From the NCBI GenBank assembly GCA_021797365.1, contig JAJZZU010000074.1, forward strand, positions 1-9,541: a stretch of DNA of 9,541 nt. The letters are read 5' to 3'. The stretch's first letter is position 1. Each line of letters opens with the position of its first letter. Positions 1 through 6,019 of this stretch are shown piece by piece. Under the pieces are notes generated by a model. It was given only the letters and a program-made list of their open reading frames with translations, did no database searches and was not told the DNA's origin. This DNA is from Pseudomonadota bacterium. GTDB lineage: Bacteria; Pseudomonadota; Gammaproteobacteria; Acidiferrobacterales; Acidiferrobacteraceae. The translations under genes were made by a program, and so were the position numbers.

Positions 1-384
1 GGGGTGCGGGCTCGAATAACTCATGCCCATCACGGTGCCGGCCGCGAGACAATCGGCAAAAAACTCCGCCGCCCGTTGCTCGGCAAGCAGGCTATCGGCA
101 TAGCGCGCCTCTTCCGGCCAGATGTGGGTCGCAAGCCATGGCAGAAGGTCTTGGGCATAGCGCCCGCGAACCGCATGTTGCACCCAGTGGATGTGGACGT
201 CGGCAAAGCCTGGCAGGATCACGCCATCGAGTTTCACCGGTTCCCAGGGGTAATTCTTGACCACGTCATCGAAGCGTCCCACGGCGCGGACCACGCCATC
301 TAGGACAAGCAGGCCGGCGTCGTCCAGGAACTGCCATGACTGGACGTCGACAGGGTTCAAGAGCGCCGCCCGAAACAGGGTCAT
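1..384 (-). CDS. Guanine deaminase-type amidohydrolase, N-terminal part (runs off window)
   Basis: This is the first 128 codons of a metal-dependent amidohydrolase, open to the window edge with no stop. The family hydrolyses the exocyclic amino group of guanine or a related heterocycle to a keto group, releasing ammonia in the cytoplasm. Residues 58-69 carry [12 protein letters not shown], with the metal-binding HxH at H64/H66. Q69 gives the HxHxxQ pattern of guanine deaminases, where this Gln contacts the base. [14 protein letters not shown] shortly after matches the LLEWL...FPxE segment of guanine deaminases. The ATG at 384 overlaps the upstream hydrolase stop (ATGA, 381-384) and has no ribosome site of its own, so it is probably translationally coupled. 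Guanine deaminases are also known to deaminate ammeline, and related enzymes act on cytosine, so the substrate is open. The zinc-binding His/Asp of the C-terminal half lie outside the window. Confidence 0.85.
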   Translation of the reverse strand, partial: MTLFRAALLNPVDVQSWQFLDDAGLLVLDGVVRAVGRFDDVVKNYPWEPVKLDGVILPGFADVHIHWVQHAVRGRYAQDLLPWLATHIWPEEARYADSLLAEQRAAEFFADCLAAGTVMGMSYSSPHP

Positions 385-1082
385 GAGGCGATGAGGCCGG
401 CAAGTGCCGCGCGCAGGTTGGCCGAAGGCGCGGTGGCCCCGAATATCCCTCCCTGCATGCTGATCATGCTGATCGCCGCCTCGTAGTGACGCTTTTCCGT
501 TGCGCCGGTACAGTCGGTCAGGAGCAGGCATTCGAAGCCCCGGTCATTGGCCTCGCGCATGGTGGTATGCACGCACACATCGGTCGTGATCCCGGTGAGA
601 ATGAGATGGGTCACGCCCATCGTCCGCAGGATGTGCTCGAGGTCGGTGGCATAGAAGCTGCCCTTGCCGGGCTTATCGATGATGATCTCCCCGGCCGCCG
701 GACGCAATTCCGGGACGATCTCCCAACCTGGTTCGCCGCGCACCAGGATGCGTCCGCAGGGTCCGGGCTCGCCGATCCCGGGACACACCTTGCGGCTACG
801 CCACCCCTTGTTCGCCGGCAGGTCCACGAGTTCCGGTCTATGTCCCTCGCGGGTATGGATGACACGCATCTCCGGGACCTTGCGCACGAGTTCCAAGGTC
901 TCCCGGATCGGCGCGATGGCCGCACGCGTCAGGTTCAGGTCGTAGCCCATGGTGTCCACGTAGCCGCCCTCTCCGCAGAAATCGGTCTGCATGTCGATGA
1001 TGAGAAAGGCGGTCTTGGCGGCATACGCCGTCTCGTCGAATGGCCAGCGATACGGTGCCGCTTCGACATGAAATCCCGTCAT
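381..1082 (-). CDS. Isochorismatase-family cysteine hydrolase, biuret hydrolase-like
   Basis: A complete 233-residue isochorismatase-fold amidohydrolase, usual length for the family. Visible triad: D30 (in LIIDMQTDF), K137 (in IDKPGKGSF) and C170 (in TGITTDVCV). These align with Asp36, Lys142 and Cys175 of rhizobial biuret hydrolase as I recall it. The similarity extends along the chain: YVDTMGYDL (41-49), [10 protein letters not shown] (76-85), LPANKGWRS (88-96), [14 protein letters not shown] (107-120) and SMQGGIFG (208-215). Q210 matches the biuret-contacting Gln of that enzyme. Biuret hydrolase converts biuret to allophanate plus ammonia; triuret hydrolase and RutB-type ureidoacrylate hydrolases are relatives. 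The start is set by AGGAGG at 1089-1094, which overlaps the cupin stop codon. The 3' end overlaps the deaminase start by 4 bases. A toblerone ring hydrolase on the opposite arm makes a linear ureide such as biuret or ureidomalonate the likely substrate class. The family call is firm; the exact substrate is inferred. Confidence 0.88.
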   Translation of the reverse strand: MTGFHVEAAPYRWPFDETAYAAKTAFLIIDMQTDFCGEGGYVDTMGYDLNLTRAAIAPIRETLELVRKVPEMRVIHTREGHRPELVDLPANKGWRSRKVCPGIGEPGPCGRILVRGEPGWEIVPELRPAAGEIIIDKPGKGSFYATDLEHILRTMGVTHLILTGITTDVCVHTTMREANDRGFECLLLTDCTGATEKRHYEAAISMISMQGGIFGATAPSANLRAALAGLIAS

Positions 1083-1088
1083 TACTAT

Positions 1089-1094
1089 CCTCCT
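1089..1094 (-). promoter_or_regulatory. Shine-Dalgarno site of the biuret hydrolase-like gene
   Basis: AGGAGG on the minus strand, 6 bases before the ATG at 1082. It shares bases with the cupin stop codon (TAG, 1095-1093), so the two genes are read from one transcript and probably coupled. Confidence 0.8.
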
Positions 1095-1524
1095 ATTCGC
1101 TTTTGTCGTTGTCGATGAACGCCACGGGGGCTTGCCATTGGATCAATACTAAGCAGCCCTCGCGGCTGTACACGGAGTGGCGGCTTCCTGCCGGATTGAA
1201 CACATAGGAGCCGGCCTGGTAGTCGCCGTGCTCGTCACTCTGGCTGCCCTGGATCACGAAGATGTGTTCGTCTCCGGTGTGGAGGTGCAGCGGTACGCGC
1301 GCGCCGGGGATATAAGAGAGCAGCGCGATGCGTAGGTATGTCCCCTGGAAGAGTTCGCGGATACGGATCCCGGGCCGCAGCACCTGCCACTGCGGGCTGT
1401 CCTGAGTCAGGTCCGACGGGGTCAGGACATAGCGCGTGACCGCGCTTGCCAAGCGCCCGCGCCCATCGTCCGGGTCGGATTCCTCGGTGTGAGATCGTGC
1501 CGGCGCATTCTCTTTTGATTTCAT
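1093..1524 (-). CDS. Small single-domain cupin protein (ChrR-like cupin)
   Basis: A 143-residue protein with one cupin barrel. Motif 1 (G74 to G93, [20 protein letters not shown]) supplies H80, H82 and E86. Motif 2 ([13 protein letters not shown], 105-117) supplies H116, so the metal-binding set is intact. The domain resembles ChrR-type cupins, but there is no zinc-binding anti-sigma domain before it; residues 1-28 are charged and look disordered. I start at the ATG at 1524. The reading frame is open further upstream to a TTG at 1590, but that codon lies inside the -24/-12 promoter, upstream of the predicted transcription start near 1563. No clear ribosome site precedes the ATG. It is the first gene of the minus-strand operon, 10 bases before the hydrolase. 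Function unknown: it could be a small-molecule sensor, an isomerase or cyclase, or a dioxygenase acting on a pathway intermediate. Confidence 0.8.
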   Translation of the reverse strand: MKSKENAPARSHTEESDPDDGRGRLASAVTRYVLTPSDLTQDSPQWQVLRPGIRIRELFQGTYLRIALLSYIPGARVPLHLHTGDEHIFVIQGSQSDEHGDYQAGSYVFNPAGSRHSVYSREGCLVLIQWQAPVAFIDNDKSE

Positions 1525-1573
1525 GAATCGGTCTCGGGCCTGGGATTTTTCAGTCTGCCGTTGACGGGACCGA

Positions 1574-1589
1574 AGCAGTAAACGTGCCA
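1574..1589 (-). promoter_or_regulatory. Sigma-54 (RpoN) -24/-12 promoter for the minus-strand operon
   Basis: The minus strand reads TGGCACG-TTTA-CTGCT, against the RpoN consensus TGGCACG-N4-TTGCW. The GG (1588-1587) and GC (1576-1575) dinucleotides have exactly the required 12-base register. The predicted transcription start is near 1563, leaving a leader of about 39 bases before the cupin ATG at 1524. The match is 7/7 in the -24 box and 4/5 in the -12 box. Confidence 0.75.
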
Positions 1590-1690
1590 AGCCGGCCGAC
1601 TTAAGACTGGCAAGGTTCTGTCACGCCGCCCGCGCCGTTCGTGGTGATGGCCTCACCGTTTTCGTGCATCCCCGGAACGCCCGTGCCCTA

Positions 1691-1707
1691 GCAAGGGGCG
1701 CCCTTGC
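1691..1707. repeat. Perfect inverted repeat, candidate activator site
   Basis: GCAAGGG-gcg-CCCTTGC: two perfect 7-base arms around a 3-base centre. It lies about 136 bases upstream of the predicted minus-strand start and about 183 bases upstream of the plus-strand start, a suitable distance for an enhancer-binding protein serving both RpoN promoters. There is no T-run, so it is not a typical terminator. The binding role is inferred. Confidence 0.5.
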
Positions 1708-1752
1708 GGCGCGCCGGGCGGATATCCGGGTCTACCGCTTGGCGAGGGAGTG

Positions 1753-1762
1753 GTGGCGCCAC
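1753..1762. repeat. Perfect 10-bp palindrome in the divergent promoter region
   Basis: GTGGCGCCAC is self-complementary. Two more 10-base palindromes lie nearby, CGGCGCGCCG at 1707-1716 and CGGATATCCG at 1719-1728. Short GC-rich palindromes arise easily by chance in this base composition, so a protein-binding role is only suggested by position. Confidence 0.35.
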
Positions 1763-1855
1763 AGGCAGACTCGGGCGTTGTTATCAGGCGCAAATGCGTG
1801 CGTTGTGAACGATTCGAGGCGCGCGGCATGGACCGCGACCGGCATAAGCCCGAGT

Positions 1856-1871
1856 CGGCACGAAAAATGCT
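1856..1871 (+). promoter_or_regulatory. Sigma-54 (RpoN) -24/-12 promoter for the molybdenum hydroxylase operon
   Basis: The sequence reads CGGCACG-AAAA-ATGCT, against TGGCACG-N4-TTGCW. GG at 1857-1858 and GC at 1869-1870 have the 12-base register, and the conserved cores GGCACG and TGCT are exact. The predicted transcription start is near 1882. This falls after the ATG at 1872 and only two bases before the ATG at 1884, which bears on the start of the large subunit. Confidence 0.7.
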
Positions 1872-1872
1872 A

Positions 1873-1889
1873 TGTACACATCGATGCAT
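1873..1889 (+). promoter_or_regulatory. Candidate operator overlapping the transcription start, copy 1
   Basis: TGTACACATCGATGCAT matches the 17-mer at 9440-9456 at 13 of 17 positions without gaps (consensus TGTAYRCAWSGATGCAT). Both copies sit over the predicted start of a plus-strand RpoN promoter. No copy is visible at the minus-strand promoter. The GntR-family protein encoded at the end of this operon is a plausible ligand; that pairing is inference. Confidence 0.35.
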
Positions 1890-4142
1890 AACGATGACAG
1901 GTTCGGGACGACTCTCTTGAAGGACGCGCCTTTACGCAAAGACGGGGCTGAAAAGGTGCGCGGCACGGCGCGCTATGTGGCCGACATCAGCTATCCGGGC
2001 ATGCTCCATGCCGCGACGTTGCGTACGCGCCTGCCTGGCGGCACAGTCGTCTCGATCCGCTTCGATGACCATGTGCCCTGGAACGAATATGTGGTGGTGA
2101 CGGCCGCAGACATACCCGGGGTCAATGCCGTCAAGATGATTGAGACAGACCAGCCGGTGCTGGTGGAAACACAGTATCGCCACGCAGGTGAGCCGGTGGT
2201 GCTGGTCGCGCACCCCGAGCCGCGGGCCTTGGCGTGCGCCTTGGCGGCCATTCACATAGAAGAACGGCCGTGTGCCGAGCCGCCGGTCTTTACTATCGAG
2301 GAGGCCTTGCGCCTGGATACTCGGCGGATTGTCGCCGACAACGTCTACCGTGATTACCTCATGGAAAAGGGCTCGGTAATGGACGCTGAGAACGGACCCT
2401 GCCGTGTGTTTGAAGGGGAATACCACACCGGGGCGCAGGAGCATCTCTATATCGAACCGCAGGGCATGATAGCGCGCGTGGAAGACGGCGTTCTGACCGT
2501 CGAGGGGTCGCTGCAATGTCCGTACTACGTCCATGCGGCACTGGTGTACGCGACCGGCCTGCCGGAAGAACGCGTACGCGTCCTGCAATGCGCGACCGGC
2601 GGCGCGTTCGGGGGCAAGGAGGAGTATCCGTCGCATATCGCCTGCCATGCGGCGCTACTCACCCTGAAGGCCGGCGGCCGGCCGGTGGCGCTCATCTATG
2701 GGCGCGGCGAGGATATGGCGGTGACGCCCAAGCGCCATCCCTCGCGTTCGCGTGTGCGTCTCGGCGCAAGCCACGATGGTCGCCTGCGTTTCATCGACAT
2801 CGACTTCGCGATCGATGGGGGCGCCTATCTCACCTTGAGCCCGGTAGTCTTGTCGCGCGGCGTCATCCATGCCGCCGGACCTTATCGTTGCGACAATATT
2901 CGCGTACGCGGCCGCGCGGTGGCGACCAGTCACCCGCCATTCGGCGCCTTCCGGGGGTTCGGGGCACCGCAGAGCATTTTCGCCCTGGAGGCCGCCCTCG
3001 ACGGGCTGGCGCGTGTTCTCGGGATGGCGCCGGATGTGCTGCGCCGGCGCAACGTCCTCGCCCCCGGGGATATCTCGCCGGCCGGACAGGGCATCGAGGG
3101 ACCGGTCGATATGCAGCGGGTCATCGATCAGGCCCTGGAGGTCTGCGGCTATCGCACCAAGGTCGAGGCCTACCGCCGCTGGAATACGCAGCAGGGCGCC
3201 ACCCGCAAGGGCATAGGACTCGCCACCTTCTACCATGGCGCGGGATTTACCGGCAACGGTGAGCTTGCATTGCGCTCACGGGCCGGCCTACGCGTGGGCC
3301 CCAAAGGCCTCGTGGAGATCCTGACATCGACCACCGAGATGGGGCAAGGCATGCAGACGACGCTCTCCCGGATCGTCGCCGAGGCCCTGCGCATCCCTTA
3401 TGAAGGGGTCGTGGTGGCAAGGCCCGATACCCGTGACGTGCCCAATTCAGGCCCGACGGTGGCGTCACGGACGTGCATGGTGGTGGGGGCGATCCTCACG
3501 CAGGCCGCGCACGATCTCATGGCCCGATTGCGCGCCCATGCCATGCTGCCGTCCGCCTACGATTACGACGAATTCCGCGCTGCCTGCGCACGCCTCCATG
3601 CCGCCGAGGGTGTCACGACCGTCATTGCCGACTACCGGCATCCGCCAGGCAGTAAGTGGGACGAGTCGACCTTTCAGGGGAGTCCTTATGCGAGCTTTGC
3701 GTGGGCCTGCTACGTGGCCGAGGTCGAGGTCGACGTTGCCACCGGGGAGGTGTGCATTCTCGACTTCACGGCAGTTCAGGAGGTGGGGCGGGTCGTCCAT
3801 CCAACGGTGGCGGCCGGCCAGATCGCAGGCGGCGTGGTACAGGGCATAGGCTACGCCTTGTTCGAGGACGTACAGTTCGGGGCGGATGGGCAGATGGCCA
3901 ATAATCGTGTCACGAACTACATCATCCCGACCAGCGCCGACATTCCACCGATACGAGTATTGTTCCAGGAATCCCGGCACGGCGCAGGTCCTGGTGGTGC
4001 CGCCGGAATAGGCGAGTTGCCGATGGACGGACCCGCGCCGGCGATCATAAACGCCATAAATGCCGCGCTTGGCACCGACATTCGGCATGTGCCGGCGATG
4101 CCGGAGCATATCCTGGCGGCCATGGATCGGAGGTGTTCATGA
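1884..4142 (+). CDS. Xanthine dehydrogenase-family molybdopterin-binding (large) subunit
   Basis: Catalytic subunit (752 residues from this start, usual length) of a cytoplasmic molybdenum hydroxylase, which hydroxylates a ring carbon next to nitrogen using water. Residues here count from the ATG at 1872; subtract 4 for the chosen start. The a/b hammerhead domain begins at LRKDGAEKVRGTARY (21-35). Pocket signatures follow: GGAFGGKE with E250 (equivalent to bovine XDH Glu802), FGAFRGFGAPQ with R361 (Arg880), GAGFTGNGE (456-464), EMGQGMQT (489-496) and GIGELP with catalytic E715 (Glu1261). The CO-dehydrogenase loop AYRCSFR is absent. These residues suit purine- or pyrimidine-type heterocycles. 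Start choice: the ATG at 1872 lies upstream of the predicted transcription start (about 1882), so I prefer the ATG at 1884, which would be nearly leaderless; a TTG at 1917 is another option. The stop overlaps the small subunit start (ATGA). The family call is firm; uracil, xanthine or another azaheterocycle cannot be told apart here. Confidence 0.93.
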   Translation: MHNDDRFGTTLLKDAPLRKDGAEKVRGTARYVADISYPGMLHAATLRTRLPGGTVVSIRFDDHVPWNEYVVVTAADIPGVNAVKMIETDQPVLVETQYRHAGEPVVLVAHPEPRALACALAAIHIEERPCAEPPVFTIEEALRLDTRRIVADNVYRDYLMEKGSVMDAENGPCRVFEGEYHTGAQEHLYIEPQGMIARVEDGVLTVEGSLQCPYYVHAALVYATGLPEERVRVLQCATGGAFGGKEEYPSHIACHAALLTLKAGGRPVALIYGRGEDMAVTPKRHPSRSRVRLGASHDGRLRFIDIDFAIDGGAYLTLSPVVLSRGVIHAAGPYRCDNIRVRGRAVATSHPPFGAFRGFGAPQSIFALEAALDGLARVLGMAPDVLRRRNVLAPGDISPAGQGIEGPVDMQRVIDQALEVCGYRTKVEAYRRWNTQQGATRKGIGLATFYHGAGFTGNGELALRSRAGLRVGPKGLVEILTSTTEMGQGMQTTLSRIVAEALRIPYEGVVVARPDTRDVPNSGPTVASRTCMVVGAILTQAAHDLMARLRAHAMLPSAYDYDEFRAACARLHAAEGVTTVIADYRHPPGSKWDESTFQGSPYASFAWACYVAEVEVDVATGEVCILDFTAVQEVGRVVHPTVAAGQIAGGVVQGIGYALFEDVQFGADGQMANNRVTNYIIPTSADIPPIRVLFQESRHGAGPGGAAGIGELPMDGPAPAIINAINAALGTDIRHVPAMPEHILAAMDRRCS
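4129..4133 (+). promoter_or_regulatory. Shine-Dalgarno site that fixes the small-subunit start
   Basis: GGAGG lies 5 bases before the ATG at 4139. It favours this ATG over an in-frame GTG at 4133, which would overlap the ribosome site itself. Confidence 0.8.
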
Positions 4143-4597
4143 CAGTTCCATGTCGGTTTCTCGTAAATGGATCGACGGTCCACGGAAGTTTTCCACCGAT
4201 GCGCCGTCTGCTCGATGTATTGCGCGACGAGTGCGGCTTGACCGCGACCAAGGAGGGTTGCGGGGAGGGCGAGTGCGGATCGTGCTCGGTGCTGCTCGAT
4301 GGTGTGCTGGTGAATAGCTGCCTTGTGCCGGTGGCCGAGGTCAACGGTCGCGAGGTGACGACGCTCGAGGGCCTGCCTGCAGACGACCCCCTGTTCGCGG
4401 CATTCGCGGCCACGGGGGGGACGCAGTGTGGCATCTGTACCCCGGGCATGATCATGGCCGCGCGCGCCTTATTGAACGATCACCCGTGTCCCGATCTTGC
4501 AAAGATCCGCGAGGCGCTGGCGGGCAACCTGTGCCGATGCACGGGCTACGGAGGGATCTACGCCGCCATCCGCGCGGCCTCGGGGCAGGGCGAGTGA
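4139..4597 (+). CDS. Molybdenum hydroxylase [2Fe-2S] iron-sulfur (small) subunit
   Basis: A 152-residue electron-transfer subunit, typical of XdhC/CoxS/HcrC-type small subunits. The N-terminal plant-ferredoxin domain holds its cluster with C41, C46 and C49 (EGCGEGECGSCSV) and C61 (NSCLVP). The C-terminal helical domain holds the second cluster with C97 and C100 (TQCGICTPGM) and C132 and C134 (NLCRCTGYGG). All eight ligands are present. The protein passes electrons from the molybdenum centre to FAD. The start is the ATG at 4139, set by GGAGG at 4129-4133; it overlaps the large-subunit stop by 4 bases. The FAD subunit begins 2 bases after its stop, giving a large-small-medium gene order. Confidence 0.95.
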   Translation: MTVPCRFLVNGSTVHGSFPPMRRLLDVLRDECGLTATKEGCGEGECGSCSVLLDGVLVNSCLVPVAEVNGREVTTLEGLPADDPLFAAFAATGGTQCGICTPGMIMAARALLNDHPCPDLAKIREALAGNLCRCTGYGGIYAAIRAASGQGE

Positions 4598-4599
4598 GC

Positions 4600-5460
4600 A
4601 TGTCCTGGTATGCCCCACACCACCTGGATGAGGCCTTGGCGTTGCTGGCCAGGCGTCCCCATATGAGGTTGGTCGCCGGTGGGACCGACATCATGGTCGG
4701 CTGCGAGGCGCACGCCGAGGGTAGTGAATATCTGAGCCTCTCCGGCGTGGGCGGCCTGCGGGGCATCCGCGAGACGCCTGCGGGCGTGACGATCGGTGCG
4801 CTCACAACCATGACCGAGATCGGGCAGCACCCCGCCGTTTGCCGGGATCTGCCGGCCCTGGCCGCCTCGGCGCGGGCGACCGGGGCGGTCGCGATACAAA
4901 ACCGTGCAACCCTGGGCGGCAACATCATGAACGCCTCGCCGGCGGCCGATAACGCCCCGGCCTTGCTGGCCTACGGGGCATCGGTGGTGCTCATGTCGGC
5001 CGGAGGCTCGCGGCACGTCCCTTACGAGCGATTCCACGAAGGATACAAGGCCACGGCACGGCGCCCGGGGGAGATCCTGGGGGAGATCTTTGTGCCGTTC
5101 CCCCCGCCACAGGCTCGTCATTATTTTCGCAAGGTTGGAACGAGGCGCGCCCAGGCCATCAGCAAGGTGGGTCTCGCGGCCTTGTTGGCCGGCGCCCCCG
5201 GCGCCTGGCAGTGCGTGCGTTTCGGTTTCGCGAGTGTGGCCGCGACCCCGATCCTTGCGCGCGCGCTCGCTGCGGCCATCACGGGTGCGGCTTGCGGCCT
5301 GCCCGACGATGAGAGTCTGGCCGAGGCGCTAGGACGTGATCTGGCCGCCCGCGATGATACCCGCTCGACCGCCGAGTACCGTCGGCGCGTCGCCATGAAC
5401 CTGGTGCGCGAGGCCCTCGCGCCGTGGAGACATCAAGGAGGTTTCAATGCCAGCGACTAA
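4600..5460 (+). CDS. Molybdenum hydroxylase FAD-binding (medium) subunit
   Basis: A 286-residue subunit of the CoxM/XdhB type that carries FAD and hands electrons to NAD+ or another acceptor. VAGGTDIMVG (25-34) and RATLGGNIMNASPAADNAP (102-120) are the two flavin-diphosphate-binding stretches of the PCMH-type FAD domain. KVGTRRAQAISKVGLAA (178-194) opens the C-terminal CO-dehydrogenase flavoprotein domain. The ATG at 4600 follows the small-subunit stop by 2 bases, and only weak GAG-rich sequence precedes it, so coupling to upstream translation is likely. The reading frame is open upstream through the small-subunit gene, but that part is a shadow. Its 3' end overlaps the next gene by 14 bases. 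Confidence 0.93.
   Translation: MSWYAPHHLDEALALLARRPHMRLVAGGTDIMVGCEAHAEGSEYLSLSGVGGLRGIRETPAGVTIGALTTMTEIGQHPAVCRDLPALAASARATGAVAIQNRATLGGNIMNASPAADNAPALLAYGASVVLMSAGGSRHVPYERFHEGYKATARRPGEILGEIFVPFPPPQARHYFRKVGTRRAQAISKVGLAALLAGAPGAWQCVRFGFASVAATPILARALAAAITGAACGLPDDESLAEALGRDLAARDDTRSTAEYRRRVAMNLVREALAPWRHQGGFNASD
5435..5441 (+). promoter_or_regulatory. Shine-Dalgarno site of the ureidoglycolate lyase-family gene
   Basis: AAGGAGG lies 5 bases before the ATG at 5447, inside the 3' end of the FAD-subunit gene. It is one of the strongest ribosome sites in the operon. Confidence 0.8.
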
Positions 5461-6019
5461 GGAGAGGGCAGTATTCGATGTGCCGCTCATGGATGCCACC
5501 GCCGACAACATCAAGGACTACGGCGTCTTGATAGGTGCCGAGGTCCACAGACCAGGCCTTGCGATCCCGTTCTATGCAAGCGTCGAGGAGGGACAGAATC
5601 TGGAGTTCGTCTACCACGGGCGCGCGGTCGTGCGCACCGCGCGTATCAGCAAGCGGTCCTCGGAGCTCATATGGTTCGAACGGCATCTGCGCATGACCCA
5701 ACTTTTCATAGGACTCGGCGATCAGCCGTTTGTCATGGTCCTGGCCAAGCCCAATCATGAGGCCGGCCGGCGTGTACCGGACTTCGCGGACATGGTGGCA
5801 TTCCGGTTGCCTGCCGGACACGGGGTCATGATCCACAAGGGGACCTGGCATGACTTCCCGATGGCGATCGACAAGCCGGTAACGGTATTTACCGCCAATT
5901 CCGAAGAGGTGGTGAACGCCTTGTGCGCGGTGTCGGGTCCCCAGGAGATCGACGACGGGGATGTGTTCAAGATCGATATCGCCGCCCATACCGGGTGCAT
6001 TCCCAGGGTTCCGTTCTGA
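5447..6019 (+). CDS. Ureidoglycolate lyase (AllA)-family protein
   Basis: A 190-residue cupin-like protein of the ureidoglycolate hydrolase/lyase family (PF04115 type). AllA splits ureidoglycolate into glyoxylate and urea. Diagnostic stretches: WFERHLRMTQLFIGLG (76-91), which parallels LERHPLGTQAF in AllA, and GHGVMIHKGTWHDFP (124-138), which parallels GVNYHRNVWHHP. The metal or active-site histidines H80, H130 and H135 and W134 are therefore present. It is slightly longer than E. coli AllA (160 residues), with extra residues mainly at both ends. It lies between the hydroxylase and the ring hydrolase, with no allantoinase or allantoate amidohydrolase in sight. That makes release of urea from a different ureido acid, such as ureidomalonate, an attractive but unproven role. 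Its stop overlaps the next start (TGATG, 6017-6021). The family assignment is good; the substrate is open. Confidence 0.82.
   Translation: MPATKERAVFDVPLMDATADNIKDYGVLIGAEVHRPGLAIPFYASVEEGQNLEFVYHGRAVVRTARISKRSSELIWFERHLRMTQLFIGLGDQPFVMVLAKPNHEAGRRVPDFADMVAFRLPAGHGVMIHKGTWHDFPMAIDKPVTVFTANSEEVVNALCAVSGPQEIDDGDVFKIDIAAHTGCIPRVPF

Larger units (their letters stand above)
1525..1883. promoter_or_regulatory. Divergent promoter region between the two operons
   Basis: About 360 bases with no convincing gene. It holds two outward-facing -24/-12 motifs (1574-1589 minus, 1856-1871 plus) and, between them, a run of palindromes at 1691-1762. RpoN promoters need an upstream activator site, usually 80-200 bases away, so this central part is the natural place for one. 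I see no good NtrC-type GCAC-N7-GTGC site and no clear IHF site. Short open frames here lack ribosome sites and family features. Confidence 0.7.

Noticed and set aside
1659..1667. GCACGAAAA on the minus strand as a further sigma-54 element
   Set aside because: It resembles the -24 region of the other promoters, but the GG-N10-GC register and a TGC -12 box are missing. The element at 1574-1589 fits much better.
1872..1874. ATG at 1872 as start of the large subunit
   Set aside because: It is immediately next to the -12 box and upstream of the predicted RNA start, with no ribosome site. It remains possible only if another promoter lies upstream.
1884..4142. Carbon monoxide dehydrogenase large subunit (CoxL)
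   Set aside because: The AYRCSFR active-site loop is absent. FGAFRGFGAPQ and FGGKE match xanthine-dehydrogenase-type heterocycle hydroxylases.
5923..6018. N-terminal extension of the ring hydrolase to an earlier start
   Set aside because: The 32 extra codons overlap the AllA-family gene, are Arg-rich and are not part of the family; the TGATG overlap at 6017-6021 gives a natural start.
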